Assembly (NCBI GenBank): GCA_903918645.1
Contig: CAIXFH010000136.1
Coordinates: forward strand, 1-42,011
Source: an uncultured Actinomycetes bacterium
GTDB taxonomy: Bacteria; Actinomycetota; Actinomycetes; S36-B12; CAIYMF01
Length of the DNA: 42,011 nt
Direction of reading: 5' to 3'
This document shows positions 34,956 through 42,011 of this stretch, in pieces. Below the pieces are notes generated by a model. That model was not told the DNA's origin and made no database searches. It saw only the letters and a list, made by a program, of their open reading frames with translations. Each line of letters begins with the position of its first letter. Positions within the stretch are counted from its first letter, which is position 1. Both the position numbers and the translations under genes were made by a program.

Positions 34956-35915
34956 GTGGATCCCGTTCTCTTCGCTGCTGATCTGGCTGCCAAGCCAGCG
35001 ACCCTGCGTGCCCTCGCCGATCATCTTGACGGCTCGACACCGTGGTCTGCGCTGCCAGCCGCAAGTCGAATTGTGTTTGTCGGAATGGGTTCCTCGATGT
35101 ACGCCGCGTCGATCGCCGCTGCTCGCCTCCGCGCTGCTGGCGTGAACGCCGTCGCGGAGCTTGCAAGCAGTGACCTGTTACCAGAGCCAACACCAGGCAC
35201 GGTCGTAATCGCTGTGTCCGCCGGTGGTGGCTCACGTGAGACGAAGGCTGCTGTCGAGCACTATCTGCAACGTTGCCCGGTGGTGCTACTCACCAACAAG
35301 CCCGAATCCGACCTCGCGAGCCAGGTCGACGCTGTCGTCGATATGTACGCCGGTGTTGAGGAAGGCGGGGTCGCGTGTCGATCCTTCCAGCACACGTTGA
35401 TCATGTTGCTGGCGCTCGAGTCGCACTTGGGTGCGTCGAAAGTTGACCCGGCCGGGCTTGCGCGATCAGCAGCAAGTGCATCAGCCCACTTGCTCGAGAC
35501 GTGGCGTTCGTGGTTGCCGCAGACACGGCACCTACTTTCCGGACCCAACGGCATCCACGCCGTAGCCCCTGCCCACCGGCTGTCGTCGGCGGCGCAGTCT
35601 GCGTTGATGCTTCGCGAGGGTCCCCGAGTAAACGCCGTGGCTTGTGAGACCGGCGACTGGTCGCACGTTGATGTTTACCTCACCAAGACCACCGACTACC
35701 GCATGCTGCTTTTCGCCGGGTCTAGATGGGAGGACGAACTCCTCCAGTGGACCAGCGAGCGGGGCTCCACGATCGTGGTGGTGGGAGCTGATCTCCCCCA
35801 AGCGGCACAAAGCATCCGATACCCGGGTGATGACGACTCCGATATCGCGCTGCTGTCGGAGGTCCTCATCGGTGAACTCCTTGCCTCCGACCTCTGGCTC
35901 AACAAAGACAACTAG
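34956..35915 (+). CDS. Double-SIS sugar-phosphate isomerase/deaminase-like protein
   Basis: A 319-aa cytosolic protein with two SIS domains (about 38-140 and 195-310), like the isomerase half of GlmS. Phosphosugar-site serines appear in VGMGSSMYA (42-50) and SAGGGSRETKAA (88-99); ETGDWSHVDVYLTKT (231-245) lies where GlmS-type enzymes place catalytic residues. There is no glutaminase domain, so it may isomerise or deaminate an amino-sugar phosphate rather than make one. GTG 34956 is supported by GGAG and by only 2 bases separating it from the kinase. Inferred: kinase makes an amino-sugar 6-phosphate and this protein converts it towards fructose-6-phosphate and ammonia. Confidence 0.8.
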   Translation: MDPVLFAADLAAKPATLRALADHLDGSTPWSALPAASRIVFVGMGSSMYAASIAAARLRAAGVNAVAELASSDLLPEPTPGTVVIAVSAGGGSRETKAAVEHYLQRCPVVLLTNKPESDLASQVDAVVDMYAGVEEGGVACRSFQHTLIMLLALESHLGASKVDPAGLARSAASASAHLLETWRSWLPQTRHLLSGPNGIHAVAPAHRLSSAAQSALMLREGPRVNAVACETGDWSHVDVYLTKTTDYRMLLFAGSRWEDELLQWTSERGSTIVVVGADLPQAAQSIRYPGDDDSDIALLSEVLIGELLASDLWLNKDN

Positions 35916-35952
35916 TTTCTGGCTTGTTCCTCTCGAAATCAGCGCCAGAAAC
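35915..35952 (+). terminator. Hairpin between the SIS gene and the CoA ligase
   Basis: GTTTCTGGC (35915-35923) pairs with GCCAGAAAC (35944-35952), a 9-bp perfect stem with a 20-base loop, starting on the last base of the SIS stop codon. No T-run follows. It may end the glycosyltransferase-kinase-SIS transcript or only weaken it. The ligase's own ribosome site is a duplicated CCAGAGGAG (35986-36003). Confidence 0.5.
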
Positions 35953-36010
35953 CGGCAGACTGCGCCCTTAGCGGCCGTCACCGCGCCAGAGGAGCCAGAG
36001 GAGTAAGGCC

Positions 36011-37555
36011 ATGATCTTCGCAAGTCCACTACCCGACGTCGAGATCCCCGACATGCCTGTCACGACCTACGTGTTGAGCCATTCAACGGACATGTCAGGT
36101 GAGACAGCGATCATCGACGGCCCGACCGGACGAACCCTCACCTACGCGGAACTCGAAGATGGGATTCGCGCGCTTGCAGGTGGGCTTGTCGCTAGAGGCT
36201 TCGCAAAGGGTGAAGTTATCGCCTTGATGTCGCCAAATAATCCTGAGTTCGCAGTCATTTTCCATGGCATAGCCATGGCCGGCGGCACGATAACCACCAT
36301 CAACCCCAGCTACACCTACCAAGAGACGCATCATCAACTCGTCGACTCGAACGCCACAATGTTGATCACGGTGCCCTTGTTCCTTGACGTTGCGCGCAAA
36401 TCAATCGAGGGCACCAACGTCCGCGAGATTTTCGTCATCGGTGAAGCGGAAGGTGCCACCTCACTCAGTGAGCTTTTTGGTCCACCCCTTGCAGAACATG
36501 TGCCAGTTGAGCCAAGCGACGTTGTTGTACTCCCCTATTCGTCGGGTACGACCGGGCTTAGCAAAGGGGTAATGCTTACTCACCGCAATCTGATCGCCAA
36601 CATCGCCCAGGTAGTGAGCGCTGGCGAGATTACAAGTGCCGACAGACTCATCGCCGTGCTTCCGTTCTTCCATATCTATGGCATGCAGGTGCTGATGAAC
36701 ACCGGGCTAAAGGCCGGAGCCACCATCATCACGATGCCGCGCTTCGACCTCGCCCAATTCCTTCAGCTGCACCAGGATTACGCGATTACCCGATCATTCG
36801 TCGCGCCGCCCATCGTGGTCGCACTTGCCAAGCATCCGTTGGTCGACGACTACGACTTGTCCTCGCTAAGCCAGGTCTTCTCGGGTGCCGCGCCGCTTTC
36901 GGCCGAGCTCGCGTTGGCGGCCGGCGCACGCATCGGCTGCAACGTCGTGCAGGGCTATGGGATGACTGAACTTTCGCCGGTCTCACAACTGACCCCGCCC
37001 AACAATTTCAAGGCCGGATCCACCGGGATCACTGCTCCAAATACGTTCTCTCGCATCGTCGATCCGATCACAGGTAAAGACCTCGGAGTCAATGAGGACG
37101 GCGAACTTTGCATCAAGGGCCCACAGGTTATGACCGGCTACTTGAACAATCCGGCTGCGACCGCAGCCACCATCGATCCAGACGGCTGGTTGCACACCGG
37201 CGACATCGGTCACTTCGACGAAGACGGCCACCTGTTCATCGTCGATCGACTCAAAGAACTCATCAAATACAAGGGGTTCCAGGTGGCACCCGCCGAACTC
37301 GAGGCACTGCTGCTTACCCATCCGGCCGTTGCCGACGCTGCCGTGATCGGCAGACCTGACGAGGAGGCCGGCGAGATCCCGATCGCATTCGTTGTGCTAC
37401 GGCCCGGGTCAGAAGCCACCGAAAGCGACATCAAGGCATTCGTAGCCGAGCGCGCGGCGACCTACAAGCACATTCATCACATCACCTTCACTGATGCGAT
37501 CCCGAAGTCAGCTTCGGGCAAGATCCTTCGCCGCATCCTTAAGGAGCCGAGCTAG
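36011..37555 (+). CDS. Acyl-/aryl-CoA ligase (4-coumarate-CoA ligase-like)
   Basis: A 514-aa ANL-superfamily enzyme that adenylates a carboxylate and transfers it to CoA. The P-loop is YSSGTTGLSKGV (about 176-187), QGYGMTELSP follows, then the hinge region HTGDIGHFDEDGHLFIVDRLKELIKYKGFQVAP and the catalytic lysine Lys504 in KSASGKILRR. This resembles 4-coumarate/fatty-acid CoA ligases; chain length and aromaticity cannot be settled. A GAGGAG ribosome site lies 7 bases before ATG 36011. It is 95 bases behind the SIS gene with a hairpin between, so membership of the same operon is uncertain. Confidence 0.92.
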   Translation: MIFASPLPDVEIPDMPVTTYVLSHSTDMSGETAIIDGPTGRTLTYAELEDGIRALAGGLVARGFAKGEVIALMSPNNPEFAVIFHGIAMAGGTITTINPSYTYQETHHQLVDSNATMLITVPLFLDVARKSIEGTNVREIFVIGEAEGATSLSELFGPPLAEHVPVEPSDVVVLPYSSGTTGLSKGVMLTHRNLIANIAQVVSAGEITSADRLIAVLPFFHIYGMQVLMNTGLKAGATIITMPRFDLAQFLQLHQDYAITRSFVAPPIVVALAKHPLVDDYDLSSLSQVFSGAAPLSAELALAAGARIGCNVVQGYGMTELSPVSQLTPPNNFKAGSTGITAPNTFSRIVDPITGKDLGVNEDGELCIKGPQVMTGYLNNPAATAATIDPDGWLHTGDIGHFDEDGHLFIVDRLKELIKYKGFQVAPAELEALLLTHPAVADAAVIGRPDEEAGEIPIAFVVLRPGSEATESDIKAFVAERAATYKHIHHITFTDAIPKSASGKILRRILKEPS

Positions 37556-37638
37556 CGGAACTGACTTTTTGGCCACGGACCATAAAGATTCGTCCATTTC
37601 CCAGGGGTTTTCACACCGAAGCTTGTTCTCGTTAGTCG

Positions 37639-37644
37639 TATCGT
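37639..37644 (+). promoter_or_regulatory. TATCGT -10 box for a leaderless DUF1003 transcript
   Basis: TATCGT is followed by six bases and then the ATG at 37651, with no ribosome site between. This is the leaderless spacing also seen at glgC, glgM and the EamA gene at 40725. Confidence 0.5.
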
Positions 37645-37650
37645 CGAAGA

Positions 37651-38181
37651 ATGACTGATGCCTCAGAGAGTCCGCATGCGCCCCTGACTTGCCCGGCCTG
37701 CCAAGTGATCGACAAGCTTGACGGTCATGAAGACGGTCGGCTCTTCGCCCTTGAGCACTGGTCGGTACCAAACGAGATGTCGCGCTGGGCGAAGATGGCC
37801 AGGGCTCAGGACGAAGTGGCAGATAAGGTCACGAACTTCGCTGGGTCACTGAACTTCGTCTATCTACATGGCGTGTGGTTCGCGATCTGGATCATCATCA
37901 ACATCGGTCTGATAAGCGCCGGATTGATGTTCGACAAGTACCCATTCGGATTACTCACGATGATCGTGAGCCTTGAGGCGATCTTCTTGTCGACTTTCGT
38001 CATGGTCAGCCAGAACCGACAAGCAGCCCGGTCCCAGTTGCGGGCCCAAGTCGACTTCGAATCGAATCTGCAGTCGCTCATTTGGATCGTGCATCTTGCT
38101 CAGAAGCTAGACGTCGACATCGTGCACGTCGAGCGGTTGTCCGCAGAGGCGGTAGCTGAATCGCGCAAGGATGAGGGCTGA
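37651..38181 (+). CDS. DUF1003 membrane protein
   Basis: A 176-aa protein. N-terminal CPAC pair (TCPACQ), then VADKVTNFAGSLNFVYLHGVWFAIWIIINIG, the usual DUF1003 core, with two membrane helices (about 72-92 and 98-118) and MVSQNRQAARSQLRAQVDFESNL after them, ending in a soluble helix. The function of DUF1003 is not established. Length is normal for the family. It is flanked by the intact CoA ligase and a remnant of a second ligase tail. Confidence 0.9.
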   Translation: MTDASESPHAPLTCPACQVIDKLDGHEDGRLFALEHWSVPNEMSRWAKMARAQDEVADKVTNFAGSLNFVYLHGVWFAIWIIINIGLISAGLMFDKYPFGLLTMIVSLEAIFLSTFVMVSQNRQAARSQLRAQVDFESNLQSLIWIVHLAQKLDVDIVHVERLSAEAVAESRKDEG

Positions 38182-38416
38182 GCCTAGGTGCCAGTGGGGG
38201 AAGTCCGACGCTCACGATCCAACTCGCGGCACCATCCAGATATAGCTGGCGTCGCATCCTCAAGGAGCTGAGCTAGCAAAGCTCGGCGCGTCACGAGCCC
38301 GTGACACAGCAGTTGCGAACACATCGTCAATGCCAGTTGCTTGACTGCGATTTCGGCTTCTCCTGCACTTCCAGGACGGGATCCGACAGCACGTTCGAGT
38401 CAACGCGAGATGCGAC
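38182..38416. other. Decayed intergenic region
   Basis: About 235 bases with no intact gene. It contains the ligase-tail remnant listed separately; the rest shows no recognisable coding or RNA feature. Confidence 0.5.
38244..38276 (+). pseudogene. Remnant of an acyl-CoA ligase 3' end
   Basis: Read in frame it encodes SWRRILKELS and TAG, matching the last residues ILRRILKEPS of the intact ligase upstream. The 28 bases at 38250-38277 agree with 37529-37556 at 25 positions, and two of the three changes are synonymous. Everything upstream of the tail is lost. It is either a relic of a second ligase gene or a duplicated tail. Confidence 0.65.
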
Positions 38417-39757
38417 ATGTCAGAACTAAGCGACGCAGCTACGCCTGGTCAGGGACCCAACACCGTGACCACAAACGAGGGCATCCCGGACGACGAGCGC
38501 ACGTTTGCTCCCTCGGCCGAGTTCATCAGTCGATCGGCCATCACAGACCGATCTCTGTACGAGCAGGCCGAGCCCGATCTCCAGGGTTACCGGGCCGAAC
38601 AAGCCGAGCGCATCGACTGGACGCCGCCGTGGACCCAAGTAGTTGATGACTCGAGGGCGCCGTTCTACCAATGGTTCGTCGGCGGGAGGTTAAACGTGTC
38701 GGTGAACTGCCTTGATCGTCACCTCCTGACTCGCGGTGACCAGGTCGCGTACTTCTGGGACGGCGAGCCCGGCGACACCGAATCCATTACCTTCCGCGAC
38801 CTTCACGCTCGAGTCTGCCGAATGGCCAATGCCTTGCGGGAACTCGGAGTTCGCAAGGGTGACCCGGTCGCGATCTACATGGGCATGGTGCCCGAACTCC
38901 CTGTTGCCATGTTGGCGTGCACGCGCATAGGCGCACCACGCACCGTCGTGTTCGCCGGGTTCAGCCGGGCCGTGATCGCTGATCGAATCAACGATCTAGG
39001 CTGCACCACTGTCATCACCCAGGACGAGTGTTGGCGGCACGGGCGCACGGTACCGCTGAGGGAGGCGGTGGATGAGGCACTCGTGACGTGCCCATCTGTC
39101 ACGAACGTGATCGTCACGAGGCGGACGGCGACACCTATCAACTGGGTTGATGGGCGCGATCATTGGTACCACGAGATTGTCGCGAATCAGTCGGCCGAAT
39201 GTGATCCGGAGCCCATGGACGCAGAGGATCCCCTCTTCGTGCTCTACACCAGTGGGACAACCAGTAAGCCCAAGGGAATCCTGCACGAGGGGCTCCTGGA
39301 ACCCCCGACAAGGACCGCACCTGGGCCATCATCGAGCGGTACGGCGAGACCATTCTCGACACCTCGCCCACCGCAATCAACACATTCATGAAGTGGGGGG
39401 TCCAGTACCTACAGCAGCACGACCTCACGTCTCCTAGGTTCGGTAGGCGAACCGATCAAGCCAGAAGCCTGGAACTAGTACTACACGAATGTTGGCGGTG
39501 GCCGCTGTCCCATCGTCGACACGTGGTGGCAGACCGAGACGGGCATGACCATGATCGCGCCGCTGCCCAGGGCCATCGCGCTCAAAGACGGCTCCGCCAC
39601 TATCCCGCTGCCCGACATTCGGGCAAACGTCATCAATGAGGACGGCACCAGCGTCGAATTCGGGCAAGGCGGGATTCTGATGCTCGATGGTCCCTAGCCC
39701 GCGATGATGCGCACTCTCTGGGGAGATGACGAGCGATACGTAAAGACCTACTGGACC
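38417..39757 (+). pseudogene. acs: Acetyl-CoA synthetase pseudogene
   Basis: The first part (38417-39297) is a good ACS-like N-terminus: ITFRDLHARVCRMANALRELGV, GMVPELPVAMLACTRIGAPRTVVFAGFS and the P-loop LYTSGTTSKPKGILH. About 50-60 residues after ILH are deleted. The text resumes in another frame from 39298 (TPDKDRTWAIIERYG, PTAINTFMKWG), shifts again near 39435, and continues with SVGEPIKPEAWN, GGGRCPIVDTWWQTETGM and GDDERYVKTYW. In this last frame two Trp codons are TAG (39476-39478 and 39695-39697). The C-terminal domain with the catalytic lysine is absent. An intact ACS would be about 600-650 residues; this cannot work. Confidence 0.9.
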
Positions 39758-39831
39758 CCTACCCCGGTCGAGATCCACATCCTCGGCAACAAGTGTCCGC
39801 ACTGCGAAGCGCTCGCCGCGCTGTCACACAA

Positions 39832-40725
39832 TCACACTGACGTCAGCGGCCCTCGATGAGGGCTGAGTTCGACCACGTACATCGCGAGCAGGATCAAGCC
39901 TCCACCAACCAGGAGGCGCCCGGTGAGGGGATCGCCAGCAATGGCAACACCGGTGATGCCTGCCCAAACCGGCTCACTGGTCATGATGACAGCGGCGCGT
40001 GATGACGAGATGTGCACTTGTGCCCACGTTTGCACGCCATAGGCCAAGGCAGATGCGACCACTCCGAGGAACACAATCGCGAGCCAGGTGCCAGCATCTG
40101 GAGGAAGCGCCGGGCCACCGTCAAACGCGGTGAGCGCAAGTCCGATGATCGCAGCGACCGACACTTGCACAACCGTCAGGCCGTATGCGATTCCGGCTCG
40201 CGACCAATGCCCAAGCACGGCAATCTGCATTGAAAAGCTAAGTGCGGCAACCAAAGTGACGAGCTCACCAGCGCCGATCGAAGCACCATGAAGGGAGAGC
40301 ACGCCAAGCCCTACAGCCGCGATGACCACACCGGCCCACACGTTCCGCGGTATCCGCACGCGAAACAGCAGCCCGGTCATGATCGGCGTGAACACCACAA
40401 ACATCCCAGTGACGAATCCCGAGACGGACGCGGCCGTGTGCTGCAGCCCCCATGTCTGTAGTGCATATCCGCCACCGAGCAGAAGGCCAGCGATACCTCC
40501 TCGTCGACGATCCACCCACGTCATCTGCAGCACGGATCGCGGGCGTAAGAGCACCATTACCAAAGCCGCGATTGAGAACCGCCACCACAGGAAGGACGAC
40601 ACCGGGATGACCGAAACAACATCTTGGACGAGCACGAAAGTCGCACCCCACACGACTGTCATCGCACCCAATGACCACGAGGCATATGTCGCGCCCGAGC
40701 GCGCGTTCGCTGACACCTTGACCAC
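39832..40725 (-). CDS. EamA/DMT-family transporter
   Basis: A 297-aa ten-helix transporter made of two EamA repeats. WGATFVLVQDVVSVIPVSSFLWWRFSIAALVM is the classic first-helix pattern, GGGYALQTWGLQHTAASVSGFVTGMFVVFTPI ends the first half and SSRAAVIMTSEPVWAGITGV is in the second. Likely exports a small metabolite; substrate unknown. GTG 40725 has a TAGGTT box 6 bases upstream on its strand, suggesting a leaderless message; GTG 40716 is an alternative start. It converges on the ACS pseudogene and diverges from the DUF3500 gene. Confidence 0.88.
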   Translation of the reverse strand: MVKVSANARSGATYASWSLGAMTVVWGATFVLVQDVVSVIPVSSFLWWRFSIAALVMVLLRPRSVLQMTWVDRRRGGIAGLLLGGGYALQTWGLQHTAASVSGFVTGMFVVFTPIMTGLLFRVRIPRNVWAGVVIAAVGLGVLSLHGASIGAGELVTLVAALSFSMQIAVLGHWSRAGIAYGLTVVQVSVAAIIGLALTAFDGGPALPPDAGTWLAIVFLGVVASALAYGVQTWAQVHISSSRAAVIMTSEPVWAGITGVAIAGDPLTGRLLVGGGLILLAMYVVELSPHRGPLTSV

Positions 40726-40731
40726 CCTGCC

Positions 40732-40737
40732 AACCTA
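40732..40737 (-). promoter_or_regulatory. TAGGTT -10 box of the EamA gene
   Basis: On the minus strand TAGGTT is followed by GGCAGG and the GTG start at 40725. The six-base gap fits a leaderless start. The opposite strand holds TAGGCT at 40764-40769, a possible -10 for the DUF3500 gene. Confidence 0.5.
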
Positions 40738-40822
40738 GTGGTGATCGACATCAGCAACCGTTCTAGGCTGCGTGCAGGACAACCGCTTGCTGACCGAAGA
40801 CGCACACCACGTGAGGACTGCT

Positions 40823-41959
40823 ATGACGAGTGCACGCCGTGATGCAGCAAGCCGCATGGCAGTGGCTGCCGACCGGCTACTAGCTTCCCTCGCGACCAAG
40901 TCAGAGTTGTTGGCCGACGCCGCGTGGCCATTCGATGACGAAGAGCGTGAACGCTGGTTCTACACACCCACCGATCACGGTGGGGCGAAGATGTCGGATC
41001 TGCGATCTAGCCAGCAGCGGGCGGTTATGCAGTTACTCGCATCTGGACTTTCGACCGCGGGCTACGTCACCGCTTCTACCATCATCGGCCTCGACAACGT
41101 CCTTGACCATGTCGAAGGTTGGTCGCGTGACTGGGGCCGCGAACGTGGTCGCGATCCGGGTAGTTATTACGTCCGAGTCTTCGGCATTCCCGGTGAAACC
41201 GGTACTTGGTCATGGCGCTTTGGCGGCCACCACATTTCAATCAATCACCTGATCATCGACGGCGAACTCGCCGGGGTCACACCACTGTTCTTAGGGGCTG
41301 ACCCGGCGTCCGCACCGTTGCTGGGCCCCCATCCGCTTCGGCCACTTGCTGGCGCGGAGGACCTGGGTCGGGAATTGGCACGCAGCCTGTCTACAGAACA
41401 GCGAGTTCTCGGTATTCCGTCCGCAGTAGCGCCGATCGATTTGGTAGGAGTAAACCGGCCACACTTCGGAGGCGGCTATGGTGACCTGCCCCTAGACCTC
41501 CTCGCCGTGTGGCGCGATGAGTTCACCGGGTCGCTCGCTGAAGAGTGCATAGCCATCCAGCGAAACGCGGAGGCGGCAGCCGGCTTAACCGCTGAAAACC
41601 TGGAAGCAGTAAGGCTTTTCGCTACCCCTCGCGGGCTTCCGGCCTCAGCCTTGAATCCGAGTCAGCGCGAACTCCTGCGTGCTCTGCTCGACGTCTACGT
41701 ACATCGCATCCCCGATGATCTTGCCGACGAGCACGCCGCCCGCTACGCGTCCGAGGCCGACCTCGACTCAATGCACTTTCTCTGGACCGGCGGTCTCGAA
41801 CCTGGGCAGGGTCATTACTACCGCGTGCAAGGCACGACCCTGCTAGCCGAGTACGACAACACCCAACGAGGCGCAAACCACGTGCACACCGTGTGGCGCG
41901 ACCTACTCAATGACTTCGGCCAAGATGCACTAGCGGCGCACTATCGAGACAGGCATTAG
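40823..41959 (+). CDS. DUF3500 family protein
   Basis: A 378-aa protein. The DUF3500 pattern is clear: WFYTPTDHGGAKMSDLRSSQQRAVMQLLASGLS, then YVRVFGIPG, WSWRFGGHHISINHLI, TPLFLGADPA and near the C-terminus FLWTGGLEPGQGHYYRVQG with LLAEYDNTQ. The conserved His pair in GGHH and the acidic residues could bind metal, but no activity is established. There is no clear signal peptide from this start. ATG 40823 has GAGG 6 bases upstream; the frame is open to GTG 40772, which would add 17 residues. The last 52 bases of the window after the stop hold no recognised feature. Confidence 0.85.
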   Translation: MTSARRDAASRMAVAADRLLASLATKSELLADAAWPFDDEERERWFYTPTDHGGAKMSDLRSSQQRAVMQLLASGLSTAGYVTASTIIGLDNVLDHVEGWSRDWGRERGRDPGSYYVRVFGIPGETGTWSWRFGGHHISINHLIIDGELAGVTPLFLGADPASAPLLGPHPLRPLAGAEDLGRELARSLSTEQRVLGIPSAVAPIDLVGVNRPHFGGGYGDLPLDLLAVWRDEFTGSLAEECIAIQRNAEAAAGLTAENLEAVRLFATPRGLPASALNPSQRELLRALLDVYVHRIPDDLADEHAARYASEADLDSMHFLWTGGLEPGQGHYYRVQGTTLLAEYDNTQRGANHVHTVWRDLLNDFGQDALAAHYRDRH

Positions 41960-42011
41960 CCGCGCAACAATGTGATGAAGTGCCTAGTCGTGGCTAGGTC
42001 CGATTAGGTAC

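Noticed and set aside
38417-39391. A functional short acetyl-CoA synthetase
   Set aside because: The frame ends in nonsense after ILH, while the true continuation is readable downstream in other frames with two stop codons.

Overview
The window looks like chromosomal DNA of a high-GC actinobacterium. The base composition is GC-rich, GTG starts are frequent, 4-base GTGA/ATGA and TAATG overlaps are common, and several genes carry a TAnnnT box 6-7 bases before the start codon, the layout of leaderless actinobacterial transcripts. Marker genes agree: GlnR, mycothiol synthase MshD, a two-domain MutT1-like protein next to ppk, the divergent glgC/glgM pair and a PAC2 protein. I cannot name the genus. 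No tRNA, rRNA, CRISPR array, transposase or phage gene was seen.

Region 1 (1-11974) is a nutrient and redox block. A thioredoxin-like gene and a hydrolase run leftward. glnR (nitrogen regulator), mshD (mycothiol), ppk-CHAD-mutT1 (polyphosphate and nucleotide pool) and pstSCAB (high-affinity phosphate uptake) run rightward. Three tandem 11-base GTT(C/T)-type units upstream of pstS look like a PhoP box. A small Cys/His protein follows pstB where phoU might be expected. MshD carries a striking histidine-rich insertion.

Region 2 (11984-16947) is glycogen/alpha-glucan metabolism: glgC and glgM diverge from about 35 bp holding two back-to-back leaderless promoters. glgM is translationally coupled to a DMT exporter, followed by an unrecognised 502-aa Rossmann-type protein.

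Region 3 (16952-24332) holds a broken FAD oxidoreductase coupled to an intact aldehyde dehydrogenase, a DEAD-box RNA helicase, an MFS permease, a PAC2 protein and a CPBP-type membrane protease.

Region 4 (24333-31588) is a leftward polyamine operon: potD-potB-potC-potA, then an FAD amine oxidase and an aminoaldehyde dehydrogenase, so uptake is coupled to oxidative breakdown. A TetR-type regulator diverges from it.

Region 5 (31589-37555) is a rightward set: TetR regulator, GT1 glycosyltransferase, maltokinase/glucosamine-kinase-like kinase, double-SIS sugar isomerase/deaminase-like protein and an acyl-CoA ligase. The glycosyltransferase-kinase-SIS core is tightly coupled and is my best candidate for an undescribed pathway.

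Region 6 (37556-42011) is partly decaying: a DUF1003 protein, a 33-bp remnant of a ligase 3' end, an acetyl-CoA synthetase pseudogene with two Trp-to-amber changes, an EamA transporter and a DUF3500 protein.

A recurring feature is short tandem repeats (14, 15, 14 and 6 bp units) lying on or just after stop codons at four places, plus a 121-bp imperfect palindrome in a convergent gap.
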